DNA of 64,000 bases from Alphaproteobacteria bacterium (GCA_024227565.1 JAAEUE010000136.1:84146-148145), one strand, 5' to 3'. Shown: positions 54,724-64,000, counted from the stretch's first letter. Made by a program: numbers and translations. The notes: generated from the letters alone by a model not told the origin.

Positions 54724-54757
54724 CTCGGCCCGGATGTAACCGGGCCGAGATCTTTCT
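54724..54757 (+). terminator. Hairpin between rpsB and tsf (partial terminator)
   Basis: A perfect ten-base stem, CTCGGCCCGG with CCGGGCCGAG, encloses the six-base loop ATGTAA and is followed by ATCTTTCT. A readthrough terminator at this spot is common in rpsB-tsf operons and sets the ratio of S2 to EF-Ts. Confidence 0.8.
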
Positions 54758-54774
54758 GAACGAATGAGGATAAC

Positions 54775-55701
54775 ATGACCGAGATCACCGCAAGCATGGT
54801 GAAGGCTCTGCGCGACAATTCCGGCGCAGGCATGATGGATTGTAAGCAGGCACTGAAAGAAAACAACGGCGATATGGAAGCCGCGATTGATTGGCTGCGC
54901 ACAAAAGGTATTGCGAAGGCTGAAAAGAAGGCCGGACGTACCGCAGCTGAAGGCTTGGTTGGAGTTGCCACTTCGGGCACGACCGGTGCGGTTGTCGAAG
55001 TAAACTCAGAAACCGACTTTGTCGCCCGGAATGACCAGTTCCAGGGACTGGTCCGTGGTATTGCCGAGCTGGGCCTCGGTGCAGGTGGTGACGTTGATGC
55101 CCTTAAGGCCATGGACTATCCGGGCGCGGGCAAGAGCGTGGCTGACCATTTAACCAACCTGATCGGCACGATTGGGGAAAACATGAGTGTGCGACGCACG
55201 GCTTCACTTTCTGTGAGCAACGGCGTTGTTGCAACTTATGTGCATAACCAGGCTGCTGATGGCCTCGGTAAGATTGGCGTTCTGGTTGCTCTTGAGTCAG
55301 ATGGGGATGCGGGCAAATTGTCGGCGCTCGGCAAGCAGGTGGCCATGCATGTAGCGGCAACCAACCCGCTCGCAGCGACCACAGATGAGCTGGACCAGGC
55401 GGTGGTTGAACGCGAACGCGCGGTTCTGGCTGAACAGGCTCGTGAATCCGGGAAGCCTGAAGCGGTTATTGAGAAGATGATTGATGGCCGGATGCGCAAG
55501 TTCTACGAAGAAGTTGTCCTGTTGGCGCAAACTTTTGTAATCGATGGCGAAAACACTGTCGAAAAGGCGTTGAAAAATGCTGAGGCTGATGTTGGCGGAG
55601 CAATTGCATTGAAAGGCTTTGTGCGATACGCCCTGGGTGAAGGCATTGAAAAGGAAGAAACCGATTTTGCTGCTGAGGTTGCAGCTGCGGTATCTGACTA
55701 A
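54775..55701 (+). CDS. tsf: Elongation factor Ts
   Basis: A 308-residue nucleotide-exchange factor for EF-Tu. The UBA-like N-terminal domain has the signature [20 protein letters not shown], and [19 protein letters not shown] starts the core. The dimerisation and C-terminal modules are complete, with the end [26 protein letters not shown] provides its ribosome site. Confidence 0.98.
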   Translation: MTEITASMVKALRDNSGAGMMDCKQALKENNGDMEAAIDWLRTKGIAKAEKKAGRTAAEGLVGVATSGTTGAVVEVNSETDFVARNDQFQGLVRGIAELGLGAGGDVDALKAMDYPGAGKSVADHLTNLIGTIGENMSVRRTASLSVSNGVVATYVHNQAADGLGKIGVLVALESDGDAGKLSALGKQVAMHVAATNPLAATTDELDQAVVERERAVLAEQARESGKPEAVIEKMIDGRMRKFYEEVVLLAQTFVIDGENTVEKALKNAEADVGGAIALKGFVRYALGEGIEKEETDFAAEVAAAVSD

Positions 55702-55761
55702 CGTGGCGTCAGCGCGGTCCGTGATGAGCGCGCGAATCACACATAGCCGTTAAAACTCAAG

Positions 55762-55791
55762 GCCCTGGCCGCATTGCGGGCAGGGCTTTTT
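55762..55791 (+). terminator. Rho-independent terminator after tsf
   Basis: GCCCTG (55762-55767) pairs with CAGGGC (55781-55786), with partial inner pairing, and TTTTT follows directly. It lies 60 bases after the tsf stop and 31 before pyrH. Confidence 0.85.
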
Positions 55792-55822
55792 CGTTGCAAC
55801 CAATGCCCATCGGTGGGAACAA

Positions 55823-56542
55823 ATGAAAAAATTGGCTCACAAGCGTGTCCTGCTCAAAGTCTCTGGTGAAGCCCTGATGGGCGAACAGGGCCACGGCATA
55901 GACATGCAGGTTGTCGCGCGGATCTGTAGTGAGATCGCGTCAGCACGGAACTTAGGCGCAGAGATTTGCCTGGTGGTCGGCGGCGGCAATATATTTCGCG
56001 GTGTCGCCGGAGCGGCAAAAGGGATGGACCGCGGCGAAGCTGACTACATGGGCATGCTGGCGACCGTCATGAATGCCATTGCGCTGAAAGGTGGCTTGGT
56101 GGACGCCGGGGTGGAAGCGCTCGTGATGTCTGCAATTCCGATGCCTACAGTTTGCGAACCGTTTGCGCGGAACTCTGCCCTGGCACATTTGGACGCCGGG
56201 CGTGTTGTGGTTTTCGCTGCGGGAACCGGGAACCCATTCTTCACCACAGATACAGCGGCCGCCTTGCGGGCAGCGGAAATGGGATGCGATGCCTTGATGA
56301 AAGGAACCAGCGTTGATGGTGTATACTCTGCCGATCCAAAACTTGAGCCGAATGCAACGCGATTTGAGCAATTGACATTTGCAGATGTGCTCACCAAAAA
56401 TCTTAAAATTATGGACGCAGCCTCCATAGCGCTTGCACGGGACAATAACATACCCATAATCGTGTTCTCGATCCGTGAGCCAGAAGAAATCGTGAGAGTA
56501 ATCACGGGGCAGGGCACTAGTACGTTGGTCACGCAAGGCTAA
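55823..56542 (+). CDS. pyrH: Uridylate kinase
   Basis: A 239-residue hexameric UMP kinase of the amino-acid kinase fold. [13 protein letters not shown] binds the phosphates, [10 protein letters not shown] is the second glycine loop, and [20 protein letters not shown] closes the nucleotide site. It makes UDP for pyrimidine nucleotides and for UDP-sugars used in polysaccharide and peptidoglycan synthesis. Confidence 0.98.
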   Translation: MKKLAHKRVLLKVSGEALMGEQGHGIDMQVVARICSEIASARNLGAEICLVVGGGNIFRGVAGAAKGMDRGEADYMGMLATVMNAIALKGGLVDAGVEALVMSAIPMPTVCEPFARNSALAHLDAGRVVVFAAGTGNPFFTTDTAAALRAAEMGCDALMKGTSVDGVYSADPKLEPNATRFEQLTFADVLTKNLKIMDAASIALARDNNIPIIVFSIREPEEIVRVITGQGTSTLVTQG

Positions 56543-56608
56543 CATTTGCCTCAGACGGCCCATTACGGCAGACTTGTTGAGTATACACAGGAAATGTGGA
56601 GGTAGCCG

Positions 56609-57172
56609 ATGACCGACCAACAGTTGGATATGAAGGATTTGACCTACCGGATGACGCGTTCGGTTGAGGTATTGCAAGAAGAATTTGGCGGCCTGCGGAC
56701 CGGCCGGGCCTCGACGAGCTTGCTGGAACCTTTAATGGTTGATGCCTATGGCGCCCAAATGCCTATGAACCAGGTGGGGACGGTGTCTGTCCCTGAGCCT
56801 CGGATGTTGTCGGTTCAGGTCTGGGACAAAAGCCTGGTTGGTGCGGCTGAAAAAGCCATTCGCGAATCAAGCCTTGGTCTAAACCCTATGACTGAGGGTC
56901 AGTTGCTGCGGGTTCCGATCCCGGAATTGACACAGGAGCGCAGGGTCGAGTTGTCGAAGGTGGCGGGCCAGTATGCGGAACATGCCCGCGTTGCGGTGCG
57001 AAACGTCCGGCGTGACGGCATGGACACGTTGAAGAAGATGGAAAAGGAATCTTTGATTGGCGAAGACGAACATCGCGACCGGGCCGCAGAGGTCCAAAAG
57101 CTTACAGATGAAATGATCGCCAAGGTTGACGAAGCTTTGGCGTCTAAGGAAGAGGAGATCATGCAGGTATAG
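56609..57172 (+). CDS. frr: Ribosome recycling factor
   Basis: A 187-residue two-domain factor that splits post-termination ribosomes with EF-G. Typical stretches are [35 protein letters not shown] and the helix [18 protein letters not shown]. It starts 66 bp after pyrH with GGAGG upstream. Confidence 0.98.
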   Translation: MTDQQLDMKDLTYRMTRSVEVLQEEFGGLRTGRASTSLLEPLMVDAYGAQMPMNQVGTVSVPEPRMLSVQVWDKSLVGAAEKAIRESSLGLNPMTEGQLLRVPIPELTQERRVELSKVAGQYAEHARVAVRNVRRDGMDTLKKMEKESLIGEDEHRDRAAEVQKLTDEMIAKVDEALASKEEEIMQV

Positions 57173-57220
57173 GTGGCTTGTGCGCATTTCGGCACACCCA
57201 AGGTCTGCGTGGAGTAAGAA

Positions 57221-57988
57221 ATGAATGCCAATCCTGAAAGACTAGGCCCTGAAGCGGCAGCCACTCAGCGGGTGGCATCGGTTCCGCAGCATGTTGCCAT
57301 TATCATGGATGGCAATGGCCGCTGGGCCCAGATGCGTTCTTTGCCCCGAACGTCCGGTCACAAACAGGGGGTTGAGGCTGTGCGCCGTACCGTGCGTGCT
57401 TGCATTGAGTTGGGGATTGCGCACCTTACGCTCTACAGCTTTTCGTCTGAAAACTGGTCTCGCCCGTTGGAAGAGATCAAGTTTCTCTTCAACCTGTTGC
57501 GCCGCTTTATCCACCAGGATGTTGCCGAGCTTCATGCCGCGGGCGTTCGGGTGAAGGTGGTTGGGAGCAGGGCAAACCTTGACGCTGATTTGGTCTCGTT
57601 GATTGAAGAATCTGAGGCGCTAACTGCCGACAACACTAAGATGACGCTGGTGGTGGCATTTAACTACGGCGGGCGTGACGAGATTGTCCGGGCTGTACAA
57701 CACATCGTAGGCCAAGTTGCGAACGGCGATATGATGCTTGATCATGTAACCGAAAAAGCGATTGGTGCCCATATTGACACGGCTGGCATTCCTGATCCGG
57801 AAATGATTATTCGGACCTCTGGCGAAAAACGCTTGTCGAACTTCCTGCTTTGGCAATCTGCATACTCTGAGTTTGTGTTCATTGACGAACATTGGCCAGA
57901 TTTCAATATTGACCTGCTGGTGAAGGCCATTGAGGCTTTCAACGCACGAGACCGTCGTTTTGGGGGTATCTCGGCGACGGCGTCTTGA
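57221..57988 (+). CDS. uppS: Undecaprenyl diphosphate synthase
   Basis: A 255-residue cis-prenyltransferase that makes the C55 carrier lipid for peptidoglycan, O-antigen and exopolysaccharide. HVAIIMDGNGRWAQ (catalytic Asp30), HKQGVEAVRRTVRACIELG and RTSGEKRLSNFLLWQSAYSE are diagnostic. Its product feeds the initiating sugar transferase encoded at the start of the window. Confidence 0.98.
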   Translation: MNANPERLGPEAAATQRVASVPQHVAIIMDGNGRWAQMRSLPRTSGHKQGVEAVRRTVRACIELGIAHLTLYSFSSENWSRPLEEIKFLFNLLRRFIHQDVAELHAAGVRVKVVGSRANLDADLVSLIEESEALTADNTKMTLVVAFNYGGRDEIVRAVQHIVGQVANGDMMLDHVTEKAIGAHIDTAGIPDPEMIIRTSGEKRLSNFLLWQSAYSEFVFIDEHWPDFNIDLLVKAIEAFNARDRRFGGISATAS

Positions 57989-58003
57989 GCGCTTCTTTAA
58001 GCC

Positions 58004-58846
58004 ATGACATCTCCTTCCGCTGACGGCGCCTGGCGCGACCTTGGTGTGCGTGCGGCAGCCGCATTGGTGCTGATCCCTATAGTGATCAGCTGTGTATGGT
58101 TCGGCGGCAGTATCTATGAACTCCTCTTGTTGATCCTTGCCGGCTTGGCGATCTGGGAATGGTGCGGCTTGGTGCTCTCAGACAAAGAACGGCAGGTCCA
58201 GGTGCTAATCTTTTCCGTTGGTTGTGCGGTGTCGTTTGCGAGCGTGCGGCTGGGCCAGCCGTTGTATGCCATAGGCGCGCTTGCCGCAGCATGGGCAACG
58301 TCTGCCGGTTTTGCAACACTCAGGGGAGAGATCACATTTTGGCGTTTCTGCGGAGTGCCGTATTTGGTGTTACCCGTTCTTGCGCTGTTTTATCTTCGGG
58401 CAGAGCCATTGTTGGGACTGGTGGCCATAATCTGGCTGTTGGCAGTGGTTTGGGCCACGGACACGTTCGCGTATTTCGCCGGGCGGTTGATGGGCGGGCC
58501 TAAATTGTCGCCGCGATACTCTCCCAACAAGACCTGGTCTGGCCTTGCTGGCGGCATGATCGGAGCCGGTTGTGCCGCTGTGCTGGTTACCTATTTTGCC
58601 GGTTTGCAAGGACTGGCGATGGCCGCGGTCTTGGGCGCGGTTACAGCAATTGTCTCGCAGGTTGGGGATATTTTCGAGAGTGCAGCCAAACGTCATTTTA
58701 ATGTGAAGGATTCAGGCACTTTGATTCCCGGGCATGGTGGTATACTTGACCGAGTGGATGGGCTGCTGTTTGCCGCCATCTTCGTCGCGGGTGTGGGGTT
58801 CGCACGACATGGGGACTTGAGGCAAGTTGCCCATTTCTTATTGTGA
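58004..58846 (+). CDS. cdsA: Phosphatidate cytidylyltransferase
   Basis: A 280-residue inner-membrane enzyme with about eight helices that makes CDP-diacylglycerol from phosphatidate and CTP. The signature SAAKRHFNVKDSGTLIPGHG with GILDRVDGLLF lies near the C-terminus and includes the metal-binding aspartates. Start 15 bp after uppS. Its end overlaps the ribosome binding site of dxr. Confidence 0.96.
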   Translation: MTSPSADGAWRDLGVRAAAALVLIPIVISCVWFGGSIYELLLLILAGLAIWEWCGLVLSDKERQVQVLIFSVGCAVSFASVRLGQPLYAIGALAAAWATSAGFATLRGEITFWRFCGVPYLVLPVLALFYLRAEPLLGLVAIIWLLAVVWATDTFAYFAGRLMGGPKLSPRYSPNKTWSGLAGGMIGAGCAAVLVTYFAGLQGLAMAAVLGAVTAIVSQVGDIFESAAKRHFNVKDSGTLIPGHGGILDRVDGLLFAAIFVAGVGFARHGDLRQVAHFLL

Positions 58847-58856
58847 GGAGACGAGT

Positions 58857-60071
58857 GTGAGCCTGGTTGAACTAACCAACGGCGGGCCGTTGGCCGGCAA
58901 AGTGCGCAAGCTGACGATTTTGGGAGCAACAGGTTCAATCGGTTGCTCAACTCTTGATGTGGTGGCTCATCAACCTGACAGGTTTGAGGTGGTGGCCCTT
59001 GTGGGCAACCGGAACGTGGAGCTTCTCGCCGAACAAGCAATCAACTGTAGGGCCAAGGTGGCCGTTACTGCAGATGCTGGCCTTTATGATGCGCTTAAGG
59101 AAAAACTCGCTGGCAGCGGAGTTGAGGCTGCCGCCGGCATGGGCGCGGTCATGGAGGCAGCTCGCAGGCCGGCTGATATTGTTGTTGCGGCCATTGTGGG
59201 AGCAGCAGGCCTAAAGCCAACGCTGGCGGCAGCAGAGCAGGGCACCACGATTGCGTTGGCCAACAAGGAATGTCTTGTCTGCGCAGGTGAGGTGTTCAAC
59301 AGTGCCATGCGAAAATATGGCGCTCAGCTTCTGCCGGTTGATTCTGAGCATAGTGCCGTCTTTCAGGTGTTTGAACAGAAACAACGTGACCAGGTCGATC
59401 AGATAATTCTGACAGCGTCCGGCGGTCCTTTTCGCTCGGCGACTTATGAGCAGTTGAAAGAGGTAACCCCTGAGCAGGCTCTCAAGCATCCAAACTGGGA
59501 TATGGGCCCGAAGATCACCATCGATTCAGCGACACTGATGAATAAGGGGTTGGAGCTAATAGAGGCCTATCATCTGTTTCCCGTTGAACCCGGCCAACTT
59601 GATGCGGTCATCCACCCACAATCGATTGTCCACTCCATGGTGTCTTATTGCGATGGATCGGTGTTGGCGCAGTTGGGTGTTCCGGATATGCGCACGCCAA
59701 TTGCTTACGCATTGGCTTGGCCCAGCAGAATGCCTGCGCCGGTGGAAAGGCTTGATCTTGCAAAAATCGGACAGTTAACATTTGAGCCAATAGATTCAGA
59801 TAAATTCCCCTCAGTGGGGTTGTGTTTGGGATGTCTTGAAACAGGGGGCAGCGCGACAGCGGTTATGAACGCGTCTAACGAAGTTGCTGTTGCAGAATTT
59901 CTTTCAGACAGAATCGGTTTTCTGGGGATCACAGAGTTAACCCGTGAAGTTTTGAATGAGGCTGATGCGGCCGGCATGCTGGGCAACATGACCAGCTTGG
60001 ATGAGGTTTCGGACGCTGACGAGTTCGGACGCAGAAAAGCTGGCGAACTGGCCCAAAGATTGCAGAAGTGA
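58857..60071 (+). CDS. dxr: 1-deoxy-D-xylulose 5-phosphate reductoisomerase
   Basis: A 404-residue NADPH enzyme, the second step of the MEP isoprenoid route and hence a supplier for UppS. ILGATGSIGCSTLDVV binds NADPH. The metal and substrate sites appear in LLPVDSEHSAVFQ, TASGGPFR, HPNWDMGPKITIDSATLMNK as adjacent parts, and MNASNEVAVAEFL. The GTG at 58857 has GAGGAG six bases upstream, overlapping the cdsA stop; a TTG at 58827 is unlikely. Confidence 0.97.
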   Translation: MSLVELTNGGPLAGKVRKLTILGATGSIGCSTLDVVAHQPDRFEVVALVGNRNVELLAEQAINCRAKVAVTADAGLYDALKEKLAGSGVEAAAGMGAVMEAARRPADIVVAAIVGAAGLKPTLAAAEQGTTIALANKECLVCAGEVFNSAMRKYGAQLLPVDSEHSAVFQVFEQKQRDQVDQIILTASGGPFRSATYEQLKEVTPEQALKHPNWDMGPKITIDSATLMNKGLELIEAYHLFPVEPGQLDAVIHPQSIVHSMVSYCDGSVLAQLGVPDMRTPIAYALAWPSRMPAPVERLDLAKIGQLTFEPIDSDKFPSVGLCLGCLETGGSATAVMNASNEVAVAEFLSDRIGFLGITELTREVLNEADAAGMLGNMTSLDEVSDADEFGRRKAGELAQRLQK

Positions 60072-60139
60072 TGAACCAGAAGGCGGCACACTCCGAGAGA
60101 AAGCTTGGATTTGTGAGCATCTGGTGTATTGGTCTTAAT

Positions 60140-60156
60140 GCGCACGTCACGTGCGC
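60140..60156 (+). other. Short perfect hairpin upstream of rseP
   Basis: GCGCACG and CGTGCGC form a seven-base stem with loop TCA in the dxr-rseP gap, 23 bases before the rseP ATG. There is no T-run. It could affect rseP expression or be incidental. Confidence 0.4.
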
Positions 60157-60179
60157 CCACAAACAATAGAGCGGCGATT

Positions 60180-61322
60180 ATGGATTTTCTTTCTTTATCG
60201 ACAAGTGGCATCCAGGGATTTTTTACGGTCATCGTGCCGTTCTTGGTTGTTTTGACCGTAATCGTGTTTGTTCACGAAATGGGGCACTTTCTGGTTGCGA
60301 GATGGTGCGGTGTCAAAGTTGACATCTTTGCTGTCGGGTTCGGGCGGCGAATTGCCAGCTTTGTGGATAAAAAGGGCACGCGGTGGCAAATCGGCTGGAT
60401 CCCTCTAGGCGGCTTTGTAAAGTTTGCCGGTGATATGTCAGCGTCCAGTGCACCGGATAGGGACGCACTGTCGGAGATGTCAGAGGAAGAGTCCGAATCG
60501 GCATTTCATAAGAAAAACGTGGCTCAGCGGGCAGCGGTGGTCGCTGGCGGTCCACTTGCTAACTTTATCCTCGCTATCGCCATTTTCGCGTCAATTGTCA
60601 TGATTGTCGGGCGGGTTGTCACGGCGCCGATCGTTGATCAGGTGCGGCCTGACAGTCCTGCTGCGGCAGCGGGATTTGCCGTTGGGGACACCATCAAGAA
60701 GATCGGCTCCAGCGAGATCGAATCGTTCAACGATTTACAACAGATTGTGTCCGGTAGCGGCGGCAAAGAATTGTCGTTTGTGGTTGATCGCAGGGGAAAG
60801 ATGGTTTCGCTTCGGGCAACTCCCGAGCTGCGTGAGGTAAAGGATGGCCTGGGTAACAAGATCCGCATAGGTGTGCTTGGGATTACGCGGAATGTTCAGA
60901 ACGACCGTGTGATCGAGAAGCTGGGCCCAATCGATGCGCTAGGGTATGGATTTAGGCAGACTTGGTTTGTGATCGACCGGACCTTCAGCTACCTTGGAAA
61001 CGTGTTTGCAGGCCGTGAAAAAGCGGACCAGATCGGCGGGCCCATTAGAATTGCGCAAGTCACAGGACAAGTTGCCGCAATCAGCCTTGTTGCCGTTCTA
61101 AACCTCGCGGCGGTTTTGTCCGTGAGTATAGGGTTGATTAACCTTTTTCCCGTCCCAATGCTTGATGGTGGTCACCTTTTATATTACGCCATTGAGGCGG
61201 TGCGGGGGAAACCGCTAAGCGAGAGAATTCAGGACTATGGGATGCGGGTAGGCCTGGCTCTGGTGGTGATGCTGATGCTATTTGCAACGTATAACGATAT
61301 CAGGCATTTAAGTATCTTCTAG
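60180..61322 (+). CDS. rseP: Site-2 zinc protease RseP
   Basis: A 380-residue inner-membrane metalloprotease that cuts anti-sigma factors and leftover signal peptides. Zinc ligands are His32 and His36 with Glu33 catalytic (VHEMGHFLVARW) and Asp329 in PVPMLDGGHLLYY. One PDZ domain lies at about 115-195, as in most alphaproteobacterial members (two in E. coli). I chose the ATG at 60180; the frame is open to a TTG at 60129. It forms a unit with bamA downstream. Confidence 0.95.
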   Translation: MDFLSLSTSGIQGFFTVIVPFLVVLTVIVFVHEMGHFLVARWCGVKVDIFAVGFGRRIASFVDKKGTRWQIGWIPLGGFVKFAGDMSASSAPDRDALSEMSEEESESAFHKKNVAQRAAVVAGGPLANFILAIAIFASIVMIVGRVVTAPIVDQVRPDSPAAAAGFAVGDTIKKIGSSEIESFNDLQQIVSGSGGKELSFVVDRRGKMVSLRATPELREVKDGLGNKIRIGVLGITRNVQNDRVIEKLGPIDALGYGFRQTWFVIDRTFSYLGNVFAGREKADQIGGPIRIAQVTGQVAAISLVAVLNLAAVLSVSIGLINLFPVPMLDGGHLLYYAIEAVRGKPLSERIQDYGMRVGLALVVMLMLFATYNDIRHLSIF

Positions 61323-61449
61323 TGCGTCAAAGTTTGTCCGCATTTTGGAAGCAGGTTGGGTTTGCAAAGTTCATGGAACACGGTTAAACCTGAGCACCTG
61401 TATTTCTGAAAATATGGTGTAGTGGGCACTAAAGGGCATATAGTTACCA

Positions 61450-63762
61450 ATGCGGTATAGAGTTGTTTTTATTGGGCTATTGGCGCTTGGCTTGTTCTTG
61501 AGCCAACACATACCCTATGTTGGCCTGACACATCAGGCTCAAGCTCAGTCAAACTCCGTTTCGCGAATCGTTGTTGAAGGCAATCAACGAATTGAGGCGG
61601 AAACCGTTCGCTCGTACATGCAGATCAGGGCCGGTGATTCATTTAGTCCTGACTTGATTGATGAGTCTTTGCAGACTCTCTTCCAGACCGGTTTGTTTTC
61701 CGATGTCCGCATTTTTCGCCGCGGCAGCAATCTCGTGGTCAGCGTTGAAGAAAACCCAATCATCAACCGAATTGCGTTTGAGGGTAACAGCGCACTGAAG
61801 AACGAAGCTCTGCAAAAAGAGATCGATCTGAAACCTCGCGTTGTGTTTACCAGAGCCCGGGTTCAGGCCGATGTTGATCGAATCATCACACTTTATCGCC
61901 GATCGGGGCAGTTTAATGCTCGTGTTGAACCCAAAATTATCCGTTTGCCACAAAACCGAATTGATTTGGTGTTCGAGATTACTGAGGGCGCCAAAACGGT
62001 TGTTCAAAGCATTTCGTTTATTGGTAACCGCAAATTTAGCGATGGACAGCTCCGTTCGGTCATCGTGACAGAGCAAACCACTTTCTGGAAGTTCTGGAGC
62101 AACGCAGACACCTATGATCCTGATCGTTTGAATTACGATAAAGAGCTGCTGCGCCGTCACTACCTTAAAAACGGATACGCCGATTTTCGAGTGCTTTCCG
62201 GCACAGCAGAACTCGCGCCCAACGGGCAGGACTTTTTCCTCACATTCAGCGTCGAAGAGGGCGAGCAGTACAAATTCGGCGAAATTAGTGTGAACCCGGG
62301 CCAGACGGAACTGGATCCACAGGCGCTCATGGCCGAGGTGACCACATTCTCTGGCGAAACTTATGATGCCAGCAAGGTCGACAAATCCATTGAGAAGCTC
62401 ACGCTAGAGGCGGGGAAACGCGGTTTCGCATTCGCCCAAGTGCGGCCCAAAATTGAACGTGTCGCCAATGAGCTCGTGATCAATCTTGTCTATGAAATGA
62501 ACGAAGGGCCGAGGGTTTACATCGAACGCATCGATATCGTCGGGAACGTTCGGACGCTCGATAAAGTGGTTCGGCGCGAAATTCGATTGGTCGAAGGCGA
62601 CGCCTACAATCGAATTTTGGTTGACCGAGCCAGAAGGCGGATAACGTCTCTTGATTACTTTGAAAAGGTAGACATTCTTGAGCAGCCGGGATCTTCGCCG
62701 GATAAAGTTGTTCTGATTTTTCAAGTTGCGGAAAAATCTACTGGCACATTGAACTTCTCTGCTGGTTATTCAACGACGGAACAGGTGCTCGGCTCGGTCA
62801 GCATTTCTGAGCGTAACCTCTTAGGACGGGGCTATTTTACAAGCCTAGCAACGTCATTGAGTTTTAAACGTCAATCAGTGGACTTTAGTTTTGCCGATCC
62901 CTATTTCCTGGATCAGAACATGTCAGCTGGTGTCAACGCGTTCACCATCGAAACCGACCAACAAGATGAGTCTTCGTTCAACTCCCGCGAAACTGGGGGC
63001 GGGTTTAGCTTTGGTTTTCCGATCTCAGAGAATGCGCGCCTGCGGTTTAGTTATGGCTTTACCAATCGTGACATCAAGAGGCTTGGCGCAGCTGCATCCG
63101 CGGCAATCAGGGTCTCTGCCGGCGTGAGCAATAAATCGCAGGTCGGTGTGAGCTACACATATAATACGCTTGATAACCCTCTTGCTCCGACACAAGGGTT
63201 AAGAGCGGCACTCTCTGCCGACTTGGCAGGTGTGGGTGGTGATGTCTTTTTCTGGCGTGTAAGCGGCAAAGCCTCATATTTCCACTCAATCACCGATGGG
63301 GTCGTTTTAAACCTTAAAGGTAGCGGTGGTGCCATGGACGGGTTTAACGGAAAATTTTCACCCGTCTTAGACCGTTTCTTTAAAGGTGGTAATTCTTTCC
63401 GCGGCTTTGAACGTGCGGGCATTGGTCCCCGCGACACAGCCGGTGCTACGTCAAATGACGCGGTTGGTGGTCAGATATTTGCTATCGGGACCGTTGAGAC
63501 CACGTTCCCTCTGGGTCTGCCTGAAGCGTTTGGTGTGCGGGGCGCAGTTTTCACGGATATTGGTACATTGTTTGACGCGCCTGGACCTGCTGCTGCATTT
63601 GGTACAGTCCGTGATTCCTCCACTTTGCGTGTATCGGCAGGGGTTGGCGTTCTGTGGAACTCTCCCTTTGGGCCCGTGCGGCTTGATTACGCTGAAGCAG
63701 TTCAGAAACACTCTCTGGATAAAACGCAGAGGATCCAATTCTCTGCCGGCGCATCATTCTAA
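61450..63762 (+). CDS. bamA: Outer-membrane protein assembly factor BamA
   Basis: A 770-residue protein of the BAM complex. A signal peptide (hydrophobic residues 6-18, cleavage near AQA at 32) is followed by five POTRA repeats (about 37-370) that start RIVVEGNQRIEAETVRSYMQ. The 16-stranded barrel fills the rest. The barrel lid motif VRGF is represented by SFRGFERAGIGPRD, and the chain ends in a C-terminal Phe (FSAGASF), the expected sorting signal. The usual next gene, lpxD, is not seen. Confidence 0.97.
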   Translation: MRYRVVFIGLLALGLFLSQHIPYVGLTHQAQAQSNSVSRIVVEGNQRIEAETVRSYMQIRAGDSFSPDLIDESLQTLFQTGLFSDVRIFRRGSNLVVSVEENPIINRIAFEGNSALKNEALQKEIDLKPRVVFTRARVQADVDRIITLYRRSGQFNARVEPKIIRLPQNRIDLVFEITEGAKTVVQSISFIGNRKFSDGQLRSVIVTEQTTFWKFWSNADTYDPDRLNYDKELLRRHYLKNGYADFRVLSGTAELAPNGQDFFLTFSVEEGEQYKFGEISVNPGQTELDPQALMAEVTTFSGETYDASKVDKSIEKLTLEAGKRGFAFAQVRPKIERVANELVINLVYEMNEGPRVYIERIDIVGNVRTLDKVVRREIRLVEGDAYNRILVDRARRRITSLDYFEKVDILEQPGSSPDKVVLIFQVAEKSTGTLNFSAGYSTTEQVLGSVSISERNLLGRGYFTSLATSLSFKRQSVDFSFADPYFLDQNMSAGVNAFTIETDQQDESSFNSRETGGGFSFGFPISENARLRFSYGFTNRDIKRLGAAASAAIRVSAGVSNKSQVGVSYTYNTLDNPLAPTQGLRAALSADLAGVGGDVFFWRVSGKASYFHSITDGVVLNLKGSGGAMDGFNGKFSPVLDRFFKGGNSFRGFERAGIGPRDTAGATSNDAVGGQIFAIGTVETTFPLGLPEAFGVRGAVFTDIGTLFDAPGPAAAFGTVRDSSTLRVSAGVGVLWNSPFGPVRLDYAEAVQKHSLDKTQRIQFSAGASF

Positions 63763-63800
63763 AATTCAACGCTTAGAATGTGAACAGGCGCAGCTGGACG

Positions 63801-63821
63801 CCACCTTTGCAGGTGGTGTTT
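63801..63821 (+). terminator. Possible weak terminator after bamA
   Basis: CCACCT and AGGTGG form a six-base stem with loop TTGC, followed by TGTTTAT, 38 bases after bamA. The stem is short, so the call is tentative. Confidence 0.4.
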
Positions 63822-63861
63822 ATGCGTCTATTTTGAAGCGGGTGAAGCTGTAATCGTGCTC

Positions 63862-64000
63862 TAGAGCAGAATCCGTTCACACTGTATCGGCTTGATAGCC
63901 GCACGCTGCGAAGTAATTTTTGGCGTTTTGCGGTGTAATGAGATCGATCGCCTTTGCGATTGCGGCATGCAGGTCTTCCTTTGTGCGAGCAGCGGTTTTC
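63862..64000 (-). mobile_element. End of an IS630-family insertion sequence, partial
   Basis: The transposase end lies only 14 bases from a palindrome GCTCTAGAGC (63858-63867). IS630/Tc1 elements insert at TA, often within CTAG, and the TA at 63862-63863 is a likely junction. The bases inside it (GAGCAGAATCCGTTCAC) would be the terminal inverted repeat. The other end is outside the window, so the boundary is inferred. Confidence 0.55.
63877..64000 (-). CDS. IS630-family transposase, C-terminal fragment
   Basis: Forty codons are visible up to a TGA stop read from the minus strand. The protein ends with AIAKAIDLITPQNAKNYF followed by AACGYQADTV, the typical C-terminus of IS630 DDE transposases (an Asn-Tyr-Phe ... 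Gly-Tyr ending). The catalytic residues would lie further right, beyond the window. It is in the slot where lpxD normally follows bamA. Confidence 0.72.
   Translation of the reverse strand, partial: KTAARTKEDLHAAIAKAIDLITPQNAKNYFAACGYQADTV

Overview
The window reads as chromosomal DNA of an alphaproteobacterium, most likely of the Hyphomicrobiales (Rhizobiales) type. The evidence is a moderately high G+C content, the gene order glyA-nrdR-ribD-ribE-ribH-nusB, a MarR-type LdtR regulator beside the L,D-transpeptidase LdtP, a C93 (BTLCP) transglutaminase-like protease, PAS_5 and PilZ proteins, and the classical block rpsB-tsf-pyrH-frr-uppS-cdsA-dxr-rseP-bamA. No genus can be named from the sequence alone.

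Region 1 (1-11.8 kb) is an exopolysaccharide locus. It encodes a truncated ABC exporter, an O-antigen ligase/polymerase-like membrane protein, an initiating undecaprenyl-phosphate sugar transferase, a family 4-type glycosyltransferase and an outer-membrane export lipoprotein, all on the minus strand. Divergent from these is a long Wzz/GumC-type co-polymerase whose C-terminal BY-kinase-like domain appears dead. A CelD/FemAB-type GNAT protein and a NodB-type polysaccharide deacetylase probably decorate the polymer. Region 2 (11.8-18.1 kb) holds housekeeping genes: lipB, tRNA-Leu(GAG), mgtE, isovaleryl-CoA dehydrogenase, an HU protein, tRNA-Val(TAC) and a secreted 5'-nucleotidase-like enzyme.

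Region 3 (18.1-33.2 kb) looks like an accessory catabolic and uptake block. A lone molybdenum hydroxylase large subunit converges on eleven minus-strand genes: a ThDP-dependent decarboxylase/lyase, a complete Dpp/Opp ABC importer, an RraA/HMG-aldolase-type enzyme, a complete TRAP transporter and a GntR/HutC regulator. A LigI-like amidohydrolase diverges from the regulator. Together these suggest import and breakdown of carboxylated, perhaps aromatic-derived, compounds, but the substrate is not determined.

Region 4 (33.2-44.3 kb) is mixed: an ArsR/SRPBCC pair with a palindrome over its promoter and start codon, a C93 protease, PilZ and PAS_5 proteins, rhomboid, patatin, hisI, folE, an IscU-like scaffold, mmsB, and ldtR-ldtP. 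Region 5 (44.5-63.8 kb) is the conserved core: glyA, nrdR, riboflavin genes, nusB, dnaE, a parvulin isomerase, then rpsB through bamA. The ribosomal protein S2 gene carries an unusual acidic/Ala-Pro linker and a C-terminal helix-hairpin-helix domain. After bamA, where lpxD usually follows, the window ends inside an IS630-type transposase.
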